The position numbers and the translations under genes are program-made. The notes beneath the pieces are model-generated. The model saw nothing but the letters and a program-made list of their open reading frames with translations. It was not told the origin of the DNA and made no database searches. Of a DNA stretch of 64,000 nt, positions 11,588 to 23,599 are shown in pieces (the first letter of the stretch is position 1; each line of letters begins with the position of its first letter). The stretch comes from Panorpa germanica. Its lineage: Eukaryota > Arthropoda > Insecta > Mecoptera > Panorpidae. The stretch covers positions 22,604,001 to 22,668,000 of the forward strand of contig OY783207.1 of the NCBI GenBank assembly GCA_963678705.1, in the 5' to 3' direction.

Positions 11588-12178
11588 TGTCACATACATT
11601 TATTATAGGTTTGAATCTTAATAAGTCAGTATTACGTTTGCCAACTTTCATGATAATTATATGAAAATGGCGAGATTTAAGGTCAACTTAAACCAATAAT
11701 ATTGTCTGTTTCCTAACATTAAGTGATAAAATGAATGTTACATAGTGAATTTGTCATGTTATTACTAAATACATAACACTACTAAACATACGGAAATGCA
11801 GTAATCTTTTTACAATGGTAATTTAAAAAAAGAAACGCAATATTATTAATTATTTTTATTAAATTATATTAAAAAATATTTTACCTTTTTATAGAATTGA
11901 TCAATACTTGTTGACTTGAACTGCAATCACAGTCAACGTCACATGCAGAACTTTTCCGTCGCAATTAAGATATAAATGTAAGTCTATTGAAGTTACCAGT
12001 GTATTTGAATTAATGAAATATATCAAATAAAAAAACTATTACCTAATTTTCTTGTGTATGTGTTTATGCACCTGGGCATGTGGAGATAAATTGCAGAGCG
12101 AATACAACTATAACTTCAATCTGTATATTGGTAAAACTAATGTTACAAAGTTTTTAGTGGCATCTGTATGGTTAGTCG

Positions 12179-12186
12179 TATAAATA
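12179..12186 (+). promoter_or_regulatory. Possible TATA box upstream of HAP2
   Basis: TATAAATA stands out about 460 bp before the HAP2 ATG, with TCACTT and TCAGTA (initiator-like) 40-50 bp downstream. The spacing is longer than the usual ~30 bp, so this is only a candidate. Confidence 0.2.
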
Positions 12187-12372
12187 AGCTACCGTTGGCA
12201 TTCCGACCTCAAGTGATCTCACTTGTCTCAGTAGACCTGTAGCGGAGCAGCTTAGATCTATCTTCCACTAATTTGGCCTAAACGCATTTATAAACTGTAG
12301 CGAATTACTTAAAATAACTACTGAAATGTACAAACATCCATTCCTTCAAACTAAATGATCAAACTTTAAACT

Positions 12373-12539
12373 TCACTCTGGAAGATGTGCTCGAACACTA
12401 GTTTTATATTTTCTATATTTTTCCTCGGAACAGCTACTGGACAGCACTGTATTGCTGTATTTATCTCCACCTATGGGCCACAATTGATCAATATCTGTGA
12501 AATCGTAAATGGGTCGAGATAAATTAAAAATTGTCAAAG
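12373..12539 (-). CDS. Candidate terminal exon, divergent to HAP2
   Basis: On the minus strand a strong polypyrimidine tract and acceptor (TTGTTTATTTTGACAG) at 12540-12559 is followed by an open frame to a TGA at 12373-12375. It encodes about 55 residues of mixed composition (for example DFTDIDQLWPIGGDKYSN and a Cys near the end). Read without the splice site, the frame extends upstream through a hydrophobic stretch but reaches a stop without an ATG. So it is either a last exon whose upstream exons overlap the HAP2 locus, or chance. I recognise no family, and no poly(A) signal is close. The start of HAP2 is only about 105 bp away. Confidence 0.22.
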
Positions 12540-12643
12540 CTGTCAAAATAAACAAATGAACAAACAGCGAAGCCAGCCAAGTCAGCCAAATTTAATTCCA
12601 TTTCACGATGACAGTTCGTTCACAATGTTTGTAATTAACAAAG

Positions 12644-15600
12644 ATGAAAACTTTACTTCCGTTTATGATTTTATTAAAAATGTTTGTCAGTATTCGTTCA
12701 GTTAGTCCGTCGTTGGAAGACGAAGAATCGGACCGTGCTCAGATAGAAGTCAAAGCTCAGCTAATGCGCTGCACAGGCGCCAACAGCGGCGACCCTGATA
12801 AATTCACCAGTTTCATTGGGTTTGATAAGGACGAAGAATTTGCTAAATCAGAAATCAACGCTTGCCGTAATAAATTGGTCGTGACCATGAAGATTTACAA
12901 CCCAAAGCAAGTAAGATGAATTGACAGAGGACGCTAGATCATGCTTTGTTGTTACTTTGTGTTAATAGGACTATTTTTTAGACTCTATCCAGAGATGAAT
13001 ACGTTACTTTAGACCATATATTTGATCCAATCACAAGGAGCAAAGCAAAACTTTTAAATCCTTACGTCATACGAGTGATGCAGGGAACACCTTTCTTGAC
13101 CTACGACCTTCATTTCTCGCAGGTAGATTAATAACTAACTAATTACGTTTCTGAGTAATGGGCTTGTGTCCTGTCTTAATTTCTATAAAAGTGTACTATA
13201 TATTGATAAAGTGGGTTACTAGAACCTCAAATGTTTAATTATTTTTTAATAAATCCTTATATGCTAAGAGATATTAACAATTAGAAAAGTCATTTTTTCC
13301 CTTTAATTATTAAAGGGATTCAACGTTGTACACATTCCAAGTGCATGTGACATCACAATCCTTGTGTAAGGTTACCAACCTTACAGATCATAAATCTCTG
13401 CTTTATGTATTTATATATCAAAATAGCAAATATTATTTACAGCTATTTCAAGAAACAATCAAATTTCAATATTATGTCTGCCTTAGTAGGATTAAATAAA
13501 ATAAAAACTTATTATTCTTTGATTTGACTTGATTATTTGACTACCAACAGCTACAGAACATTACCACAGCACTGACCTACTCAACAAATAACTGAAGTTA
13601 AAATGCATTTCACGTCATAAAAATATGGCCGACCATTTCTAGCGCTAAAACTACAATTGAAACTTTTAATTGCTATATCTCCGTCAACATTTAGCTATTT
13701 AATAAAATAGACACGCCAATACATATTTATTAACGTCAATTTCAATCAACAATTGAAAAATCGACCACTAAAAAATGAGGACACAAGCCCATTGGTGTGT
13801 ATTTTAAATATATCAAATTTATCTAATAGTGCTGGATTAACGCCCAGAGTAATAATCCCCGTAAGGAATTATAAATATTCGAATTGGACTCCATTCGAAA
13901 TCATATTTATTAAAATCTATGAATTTTTGTCATGAAAGAGTTTGCTCACAATTGAGATGTTCATATGAAATTTCTTTGTTATGATCTACATACAGCGAAA
14001 CCATTTCACCTACGAACTATAGTAGACTTTTTCTATTGTCTCAAAACTTCACCCAGTGAGCTATTTCCCTAAATGAATTACTGAATGACTCTCCAAGGAC
14101 GTGATAGAATATAAACTAGGTTCAATTGATTATACGTCGAAGCTAAGAAGTAGAAAGTATATCTAAACTTTTCGGGTTCTTATACGAGCCGCTTTATTTT
14201 CTTGGACATATTTTGCAAAGAAAGTAAAGTCAGAGAAGAGTAGACATTTATCATTGCAATAGAACAAATATTAGTAAATTTATAGATCAATAGACAACCT
14301 ATTTGAACACCAATGTAGTTTCTAAATATTTGTATAATCATAATCATTTCAATAGCAAATATAATCGATTTAATTTGACTTTGTAAGATTGTGAATGGGG
14401 AAGTAACTGATGAAGTAATTCCGAGATGGAATCCCGACTTTCCTGGCTGCCAGAAAACCGTAATAGCTAAACCAATTGATGCTGCTAACGCGTCTGTTCC
14501 TAATGAACATAAAGCAGAGATTCCGTCGGAGGAAGATGTTACTGAGGATTCATTGACAACGCCAATAAGTCATCTAGTGGCACGGAGTGTAACTAATTTA
14601 GGACCGGTATGTGGAAGCGAACAAGTGATGGGAAAATCATTCGGAACGGTAATTATTGGTTACTCTTTACTGGTCTTATTTCCGCAGAAAACACATTTCA
14701 TAAACTCTAATTTCCAGACTTTTTGCTGCATATGTGTTCAGAGTGATGACATCGCTGCTAAAAATGATTCAAATTTTAGTAAAGGAAGTTTCTTTATACA
14801 TAACCGTCAAATTCAAAGTTACGATGAAGACAACAGCCAAGACAATGCGCTAAGCCATGAAGACTATAACAAGAACGACAAACCAATGAAATATGACAAT
14901 TACATTTCACATTTAAACGCTGAAAATGAATTTCTAAATCACCCAAAAGTGAAGATAGGTAAAAACAAAGAAAAGCGAAGGTCCAGTCGGGAGTTTGCTA
15001 GTGAAAATAACCAAATAGATAATTATGAGACGAATGCCGTTCTGGAAAATAATTTATTTGATGCGACTAAAAAAATTGAATCTATAAATCAAGATATATT
15101 GAAAACAAATGCAGAATTAGAGAGAGTGTTGCAACAAGCAAGATTAAGATCAATATCAAATGATCATTTACTAAACGAATCAAAATTAAAAAGGAAAAGA
15201 AAACAATCTAATGAAAAACTGAAAACAAAATCCAAGAAAACGCAATATTCCAAAGAAAATGCAGCAAACGAAGATGAATTCGAAAGGAATGAAGAAGAAA
15301 ATTCAATTCCAAAGAAATTAATTAAGCAGCGCAAGAGTAAAGATAAATATTTTAGGAATTTTCTTACGGATAAAGAACCTCATGAAGGATACTTTGTGGA
15401 GGACACTAGAAACGATAAATACAGCAACTCCAATTTAAAGCAGTTATTTACTAACTCAGAAAAAACTACATTCGTAGAAAATGCAGCACCCAATAATGAA
15501 GTTAAGGAAAAAGTTATTGACCAAACTCATTCCAATATAATAAATTGCCATATAAAGAAAAACAAGAACAGTAAATATTGCAAGAAAGAGAATTTTAAAG

Positions 15601-18600
15601 AAGAGCGGAATTCAAAACTGATGCATGTGAAAGACAATAAAAAGGAAGATGACCAGCTATTGCGAAATTATAACAAGAAGATTAGAGCAAAAAGCATGTC
15701 ATACGATGATGAAGATGTTGGTAAAATACATTTTCTTAAAAAGGATACTTTTAGAAACTCAGCCGTCGAGAATGATAACATGCAAAGTAATGATCGAGAT
15801 ATGAATAGTTTACCAGAAATTGATTATTTCGAAAATTACCGTGAAAAAAACGTAAATTTAAATAATAAGGAAGTGTATCCTTCATTGTTAGAACAAAAAA
15901 TAAAAATAAAAGAAAATAAGAAACAAGATGGAGAAAATGATGTGGATTACTTATTTAACGATTTCAATGAGGAAGTGAATGACTTGAATAATGATCCGGT
16001 ATACAACAGAGATTATTACAACCAAGAAGTAGGATCACTTGGTATCCCAGTTCTAAAGTTAAACCTAGCAAAATCATTTCCAACTGGTCTTCATAAGAAG
16101 GCAAAGGAAATATTTCCGAAAACTTATCAAAGAAAACCCAGAGACTTGAGAACTATTAATAGCGCTAGGCTGCATCGTCCTCCTAATGATGACATTCTAG
16201 AAAACAATCATTTGACAACTGCCGATAAATTAAGATTTATTGAACTAGCAGACAATAATTTAAAAATTCCTGAATATTATTTGGAAAAATTAAACACGTT
16301 GAACGAAAATAACAATTTCAATAGCAATGAGAAACCTCTAGTAACGTCTAGCGTATTGAATTATCCGTTGAAAAATATACATTTTCCACTACCCAACGTT
16401 GATACCCATACCAAATTTAACAACGATCTGAAAGAAGAAGAACTTAAGAAAATGATTCGCCGACAAGTGTCTCCTTCTGTTATAGATTGCAGTGATAACG
16501 ACGTCAAAAACAAAACATTCGTCTCTAAACACTTATCGTCGGATCAAGCCCACTGCATGAAATTCAGCGAAATTTGGTAAGCTGGTAATTTGGTATGCAG
16601 TTTATAAATTGTTATTCATTAATTTTTAACTTTAAGTTGAATTATTTCAGGTATACAGTGTATACATTGGATCCTCCAGTATTAGTTCATGAAGTTGGAC
16701 TACAAGTCTTTGAAAAACGTTCAGTTTCAGGAGCTCCTGATGTTTGGTTGATGGTTACTTCATTTCCTGTCCATATAGGTCCTAGCAAGCCTCGGTCTAC
16801 TGATGAAGACTCAATATCCTTCACATATACATTTTATCCAGAAATAGATTCGAATGCAGATCAACTGTTACGTCCAAGTCATCCAAAGATTGACCCTCAT
16901 CATCATAGACTACTTATTCCACAGCCAATTCCAGCAGCTAAAGCAGCCAAATATCCGGAATTAGTAGGAGGACCTGAAGAGTACTTGATTTTGAATGATA
17001 GTCTAATAGGTCCTGAATGTGGCAGGGCTGGAGTTGCATTTGAAGCATTTGCTAAAGCCATGGGGCTATCAAATGGTCGAGCCCAAGAGATAGAAAACTG
17101 TCTGGCTAATCAGCCGATGCAGCTTTGGCGACAAGATAAGAAAGCAGAACAATGCCACAGACCATTGAAACACTTCCTCAAACATTTTGGAGTGCTGCCT
17201 AAAGAAGATGCAGTGAAGGGATCACAGGCATCCATTGTACGTGATGGTCCATTGTCTTACGCACTTGAAGGTCAAATTCGAGCTGATTTCAATACAGTCG
17301 TCCGAGTTGGTACATCTGCACGAATTACAGAAGCTGTCGTTGATGGATCTTGCGCGTTAAACACAGTTGTTAGTATCTGCGTTACCAACATGGGCCTCGC
17401 ATCAGCGGTGTTCAACGTAAGAGTATCTGACTGTGGTCCAGGACTTCCATATCCGTGGGGACACTTGGAAGCGAATAGCAGCGTTATATCTCCTCAAAAG
17501 TCTCGCAGTTTTACTATACGCATGCCTGGGCCTCCTGAATCGTACAAGAATGCTTTCTACTGTTCCGTGGAAGTGTTAAATGCCCACAGGGAGCTGCTTG
17601 CGATGCGGAGAATTCGAGTGGAACCTTTGTCCAGATGTCTTTGTGTGTGGCATTGCTTGTGCGCTTGCATTTCCTCTGCAGCTATCCCACGTGCTTACGC
17701 GTTACGTTGTAACGAAATGAGTTCCGAACACCAGCACGCCGCTGGTTTCCAAGGATCCCCTCCTGACGTAATGTACGTGGTTTCCTCATGCTTACTCCTT
17801 GATATATTGATATTTACTGGTGCAGCCCTTCTGATCCTTCTGTTGATGGGATTTACAAAAGGTCTTATTGGTCTTGTTTGGAGCCCTATGGTAGGAAATT
17901 GGAGCATCGATGCTTATGGTAAACCCAAGAATTCGCTAGAAAAATATTATGAGAATGATTTGAAGCACAGACCCGTAATAACGGACTCCCAAGGATTCCC
18001 CATTCATCCTGACACTGGAAAGCGAACGGTTCGAACCCATAAGCAATGTACTCAATTTTTACTAAATCTGATTTTCTTCATTGCTTTTCCTTTCATTATT
18101 TTATGCAAAGTTTGCAAATATTTATGGTGTTGTAAAAATATAAGAACTCGTAATAAAGGCACCGGAGACACAACTATTGATGAGGACTCAGATTGGAACA
18201 AACCGAGTACTGAGACAAAGTGGCAGGACGGCAAAAACGATGACGAGATGCAGCATCTACTGGGAGATGCTGAAGATCGCGGCTACAGTTTATGTGACCC
18301 TGACTGTGGGAATAGAGGAAGATGTTGGATGACGGGAGGGCCATGTGGGAGGAGTCATTCGAGGCTGCGAGCGGGGCAAATCACTCCAGTGTCGTCTTAC
18401 AACGGAACCTATGAAGAAGATCTCGTAGAACGGCAAATAATCGCTCAACTGAAACGAAGTCAAGAAACGCTGTTGGAACACGGGATGGAGATTCGAACTG
18501 CTGGAAGTCACACGAAAATTTCACCATTTCAAGAAGTGGACCATAATGAGTTGAACCGCGCTCAATCTCTTATTGCACGGATGCTGCAAGCGCGAGTTGT

Positions 18601-18904
18601 TTTCAGACATTGCACAGGATCTAAAGGGAATGCTTTGATTCCTGCAGGAGTGTCATATTGCGTGCGGGGTTACTTCCTTCGTGGCCTTGTTGGGATCACG
18701 TTCATCACGCCAACTCCGTTACTACAGCATTGGCAACTCAAAGAGTCTGGCAGAATGGAAATTTTGTCGCCTCCCAGGGTTTTGTCGTCATCTGACTTCA
18801 CGGTAGAGTACGATGGAGCTCTGCAGGTTTTGAGGTCTGGTGAGTTGTCTCTGCAACCAAATGCGCCTTGCATCAACGTTCGTCTGCAAGATCTAACCAC
18901 GTGA
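12644..18904 (+). CDS. HAP2: HAP2/GCS1 gamete membrane fusogen
   Basis: Class II-type fusogen that merges gamete membranes from the male gamete side. Exons: 12644..12910, 12982..13122, 14388..14648, 14718..16576, 16651..18904; all junctions GT-AG and in phase, about 1,593 aa. Residues 1-18 form a signal peptide (MKTLLPFMILLKMFVSIRS). Family marks are early Cys residues (LMRCTGA, NACRNKLVV), the FCCIC cluster, HCMKFSEIW joining YTVY across exons 4/5, and the NCLANQP...LWR...GVLP block of the HAP2-GCS1 domain. A conserved juxtamembrane Cys region precedes a transmembrane helix at about 1217-1243 (SCLLLDILIFTGAALLILLL). A second hydrophobic, Cys-rich segment lies at about 1311-1335, then a hydrophilic tail. 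Most of exon 4 (about residues 235-810) is a Lys/Asn/Glu-rich low-complexity insertion not seen in compact HAP2 proteins. The open frame across it argues that it is translated. Intron 3 (14649-14717) is 69 nt, in frame and stop-free, so it could be retained. Confidence 0.93.
13157..13793. mobile_element. 637-bp TIR element in HAP2 intron 2
   Basis: Terminal inverted repeats AATGGGCTTGTGTCCT and AGGACACAAGCCCATT bound the element. A second copy, in opposite orientation, lies at 62177-62771 and matches along its full length (for example TGATGTCACATGCACTTGGA and TTTAGCGCTAGAA-type segments). No transposase is present, so it is a MITE-like non-autonomous DNA transposon. No clear target-site duplication could be read. 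It fills half of the 1,265-bp intron. Confidence 0.85.
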
Positions 18905-19116
18905 AGTTAACGTTTTCTTTAAGTTGACTTGGTTATAGGCACCGTTTTTACAATTTTAATTTTTACTATTCATTTCTTATTCATGATAAAAGCACTTGGT
19001 TAATTAGTAATATATTATTTTATCTTTTGTGAGACATATATTTGTACGACTGTTTTTTTATTATTTGATTTTATTTTTTAATATAAAGCATTTTTTAATA
19101 AATAATTTTGTGTTTG

Positions 19117-19122
19117 AATAAA
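19117..19122 (+). terminator. Poly(A) signal of HAP2
   Basis: AATAAA lies about 210 bp after the HAP2 stop codon. Another AATAAA lies 20 bp upstream (19097-19102). Confidence 0.55.
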
Positions 19123-19348
19123 GCTAATGTCATTTCCGCTTCAACTAATTCAAGCTGGTAGTACTTACACATTACATTTTGAAGATGTAAATTTTACATG
19201 GTATCCGGTACATCGATGTTAATGTATCTGGGATCGGTGTTTATTCAATTTAGATAGATGTTGATGATGGTTTGCTCCCAAAATTTCCAGAACGTACATA
19301 GAGGTGGTGCTAATATATTATACATTTATTGGTACTATACGATTTCAT

Positions 19349-20083
19349 TAGGGCTTCACACGAGCACGAGAATCTCGTAAAACCGAGACGATACAGGACG
19401 AGACATTTCTAAAAACTATTGAGACGGTACTATTGATAAAACTATTGAGACCACATACTGCGAGACCCGAGAGTCTGGTTTCTGGTCTCGTTGACGTTAT
19501 TTAAAAAAAAAATTCGAGAGAAATAAACTAACAAGCAACATAAACATTCAACCTTTACATTTACGAAATATAAAATCTGCTAAACATTTGTTAAATATTT
19601 TATTTTAAAATTTTTCTTTTACAACATTTTGTAGTTGAAAGAAAGGAATGTTTTATGGAAAATAAATGTGAATATTAATTATTTGCAATGCGATTGTTTG
19701 AAGACATTTTAGGCTTCAGTTGCCGCAAAGATGTCGTTGAATGTAGGTGTTAGTAATATAAGCCTGAAAAAAAGCCCAAATTAAATGAAGTGTATAAAAA
19801 AAAATTCTTCAACGCTTAATTTTTTTTTAAATTTGATTCAATTAATGGTAATATGCTTAGTGTGTGAAAAATTTAGAATAAAGAAAATAATTAGTCGAAA
19901 TACTATGATGAATTACTTCGTTTAGGACTATCTTAGGAGTAAGTTCTCACAATAACGAGATGTGACGAGATAAACGATTACGACGAGACCGAGACTAAAA
20001 CGATACCTATTTCTTTCTAAACTAACGAAAGCGAGGCGAGATTTATGAAACTCTCATTTTATCTCGTCTCGTTTAAAGCACTA
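19349..20083. mobile_element. Non-autonomous hAT-like element with 8-bp TSD
   Basis: The element is flanked by perfect 8-bp direct repeats GATTTCAT at 19341-19348 and 20084-20091. Its ends are imperfect inverted repeats: TAGGGCTTCACACGAG on the left and, reverse-complemented, TAGTGCTTTAAACGAG on the right. An 8-bp duplication plus TAGNGCTT-like ends fits the hAT superfamily. Both subterminal regions carry many copies of a GAGACGAG/CGAGAC motif, as expected for transposase-binding sites. The interior is AT-rich with no transposase frame. Confidence 0.8.
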
Positions 20084-20091
20084 GATTTCAT

Positions 20092-21440
20092 CCTTTATAA
20101 GATTAAACTTAGCTATTCAAATCAATACATTATTTGATATCTGTTTGAAGTTAGCCACAAAAATTTTTTTTCATGTTTTCTATGCCTAAAACTTTGACAA
20201 CGATCTGCATGAAAATTAGTATAAAAAAAAGATGCGAGTAATAGCTTTAATATTTAAAACGATGCGTTTCGATTTTTACTTTGCTTATCGATTAAAATTC
20301 GGACTAGATCGGTTGATTAGTTTTTGGTTATGCTGCACATTGATTTATAAAAACACTATCATATATATGGACGGCAGTCACTTCAACATTCCGTCACTGA
20401 GTCAATTCTTAATATTTTGACTTTAAATTAATATCGGGTATTCTTAAATATAAGTCTAAAAAAATGAAAACCTAATTTTCAGAATAAAAGGATTGTAGCT
20501 AATCTTACGAATCATATAATTAATTAAACGGTTTTATGTAAAAGTGAATATATTTTAGATTAAGTTTTACTAGGTTTCCTTTAAAGTGATACGTGTAGGT
20601 GTATTGAAGGTAATAAAAATGTTTTTCTACTTCTCTTAAGGTTACAACAATACTTACAACGATAATTAAATTAAAATGAGTTTAACATTTAAAATGTTTA
20701 AATTTTTTGCCACCAGAGTGACAATTACTAGTAAATACAGCGCTACAGTCACTCAGAAAAATGTTTAGTTGTACATTCTGCCACCAGTCGCTACGTTACT
20801 GCAGTAGTACAATAATTTAACGGTAACTTGATATAAATCTATGTATCGTTTGCGTTACATAATTTGATGTTTAAAATATTAAATAACATTTTTTGTCGGA
20901 TGTGGTAAATGGTAAGAGGAGTATACCAGAAATGTATTTAACAGTTTTGCAGTAAACCAACTCCTGCAGTTGAAACAAAACACGACCCGTAACCGTTTTG
21001 CTTCACGGTCGAGGTCTTCAGGTCACGTGGGCTCGAGTGTAGGAACAAAGTAAACTTGCAAAAATTCGTACGCAGAACTGTTATGTATTAAATATCATGA
21101 TTAGCGAGGTTTACACACAACCACTCGGAAGCGCTGCGAAATGGTAACGCAACTGCTCTTCGCAACTGACAAAAATTCAGTCAACTGCGAGTAGCATATA
21201 TATTTACAAGATGGTGAACATATAATTATCACAATTTTTAACATATTTTGTTTAATATGAGTGACATGCAAGTAACGGAAATTGTTAAATAAACATCATA
21301 ATTTTTATTTATGCATCCATATTTATTTGGCGCCTTTAAAGTAGGCCTCATTTTATGCAACACACCTATGCCAGCAATTCTGCGGATGCCTGCGGTAAGG
21401 CCCTCTACTTTTCCACGAATTATTCTTTATGACTTCAATT
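20092..21440. other. Intergenic, nothing recognised
   Basis: AT-rich sequence without convincing ORFs. A few GC-richer patches (20990-21050, 21110-21180) may be old repeats but show no match elsewhere in the window that I could find. Confidence 0.4.
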
Positions 21441-21479
21441 GAGTTAAAAAGGATATACCAGAGCGGCAATTTTAGTTTA

Positions 21480-22450
21480 ATTAGTAACATAAAGAATCGA
21501 GGCTCGAGGCCAGAGCTGGTTAATGGATTAGTATTTATTATGTTTAGTTTATAGTCGTGTAGAATGCATGAACTGTTCTGTCACAAATCTGGGCATTTCT
21601 GACGGATCTTCTCACGCAAACGCTTCAATACCACTGAATAGTATTGTTTATTGACAGTCCGTACGTCTGGAACAAGTTCATGATGCATCAACATACGAAT
21701 ATCGAAGAAAACAGTGATTATCTTCTTTACTTTTGAGCGACTTTGACGTAGTTTTCTCGGTTTCTGATTGTCTTTTGTCCTCTATTCTTATGTCTGTTGA
21801 CTTGCTTGCATATCAAACTTATATAACAATCAAACTACTCAGTAAACAATTTCCTTTTTTGTGACGTTTCTATCACTATATCATTTCAATTATAGTTCGC
21901 ATTAACTTTATCTTCATTTGTATTCCGACAGATAGAGTGGTTTCGCCATTTGTAGCCGTTAAAAAGCCGTGAGAAACTGAACTGTAAATGAACTCTTTCA
22001 TAAAAAATAAGTCATGCGCATCTTCAATATGATGGCGAAGTGATTCCAAAATGTTTACTGGTGGTCATCAGTTATAATTTGTTCCATGAAAGTGGGATCA
22101 GAATTAGTGCGATCCGGCATGTCTGCTCGCGGTACTGCTTTTGAATTTCAGCTCTTTTGAAACAATCTGTTTTAAGATGGAATGGCGCTTACGATTGAGG
22201 ACTACAATTTCTTTCACATTTTCGATGTTTTCATCGGTTGAAGAAGTCGAATGTCGTCCAGAACGAGGAATGTCTTTGACGATCTGTCGGTCTTTCTTGA
22301 AGGCATTGTATCATTTGTAAGCACGTTTTCTTGATGAAACTGAGGCTTAGAACTTAGACCTTAAGGCTTTTATAACGTTTTTGGGGTGTCAGGACACGAA
22401 TTTCCGTTGGCAACCGAAAATTTAAGACAAACTCTTTGGTCAATAATTTC
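21480..22450 (-). pseudogene. Decayed mariner transposase with nested MITE
   Basis: Reading the minus strand, the N-terminal linker is recognisable near 22190-22260 (GRHSTSSTDENIENVKEIVV), which matches the mariner helix-turn-helix linker. The first catalytic block is near 21640-21740 (VFFDIRMLMHHELVP, then QYYSVVLKRLREKI). FFDI supplies a catalytic Asp of the mariner DDD triad. The segment between is interrupted by a separate element (21840-22060) and by deletions and frameshifts. It is non-functional. The coordinates are approximate and I did not find intact terminal repeats. Confidence 0.75.
21840..22060. mobile_element. 221-bp MITE nested in mariner relic
   Basis: Terminal inverted repeats CAGTAAACAATTT and AAAATGTTTACTG bound the element. 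A second copy lies at 28666-28906 in the same orientation, sharing blocks such as CGCATCTTC and GTTCGCAT.AACTTTATCTTC. It splits the mariner transposase relic, so it inserted after that element. No clear target duplication. Confidence 0.75.
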
Positions 22451-23599
22451 ATTTATTGTCAAAATTATGATGCACTACTGAAGTGAACTGATTTAACCAA
22501 CTGCTGTAAACAAAATGGTCGACAGGTCTTGCATATGTTTGCCATAGTAATTGAGCACAAAGTTACTTCTCATACTTTTCGATCAGATCTAAGCTTCACC
22601 ACCTTTCAGATCCGACTTCCAGATTTTTAGTGTTCGTGTAAAGCGGCTTTTATGCAGAAGCTCGGTTTCGGTTGGCACATTGAGTGTGAACTCAGCGTTA
22701 ACTTTTTAAGTTAAGTTATGTTTCTCACTAAACCCTTTGCAAGCGCAAAACATTACGCACGATCCACGGATAAAAACCAGTAAATCTTTATGAATGGAAA
22801 CCTATGGGGCAAGCACGGGTACGGGAATACTAACATATGGCAACGATAATTAAAAAATTGACAAATTATTTAAATCCAAATGTTTTATCGAACATTTTAC
22901 CATTTAAATTAACATAAATCCTATTTTTGAATATTAAAACACAAATATACAATAAATTTCAATTTGAAAACAACCCTTTTGTTATTTCTAGCATAAAATA
23001 TATTCATTTCACGGTTCAACCCTTTATAACGTATTGTTTTGCGTATTATTAGCTTGTCCTGTCCCTCTTTCTTCCCCTGCAACGTCCTTCTAACCCTTCT
23101 TGTATCGTATTGCTTTATTCACTGCTTTACTGAGAGTGAGATGAGCTCGATTTATAACAATTTATTTAGTGAAGGCATGTCGCTCGTAGAAGTGAACTTG
23201 CAAGTTGATTTAAATAAAAAATAACTAGTTTTGTCACTTGTGTCACGGATGATGCACGATGGACAATGGACGATAGTTGGCAGAGACGGGGGGCGCTTTG
23301 ATGCGATGTATTAAAGATCAAGAATGTGTGAAAACAGGGTATGCATTAAGCCAGGGCCGCATCTAGTCTAGTTTATTGATCAAATAATTTGTTCACCTCT
23401 AGGAAAGAAGAGGAAATAAAATAGGTAAGGTAGAGTGAGGAACATGCATAAAGATGCGTTCAAAAAATAACGGAAGTATGTATGTGGTTAAAAGGTTACG
23501 CTATTTATTGTATACAACTCTTTCCTGTAAGTTGGTAGCACTATAAAATTACTATGCCAAATATGAGCAAGATCTGTTAACCCACGTGTTTACAGTAGC
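22451..23599. other. Intergenic, nothing recognised
   Basis: No convincing gene. The first ~300 bp may still belong to the mariner relic. The remainder is AT-rich with one short unconvincing ORF near 23039-23224. Confidence 0.4.

Larger units (their letters stand above)
10140..12372. other. AT-rich intergenic between GTPase and HAP2
   Basis: Long AT-rich stretch. The only ORFs are low-complexity and unconvincing. It holds one short tandem repeat (11508-11587) and a possible TATA box near 12179. I see no RNA gene or transposon ends. Confidence 0.5.
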
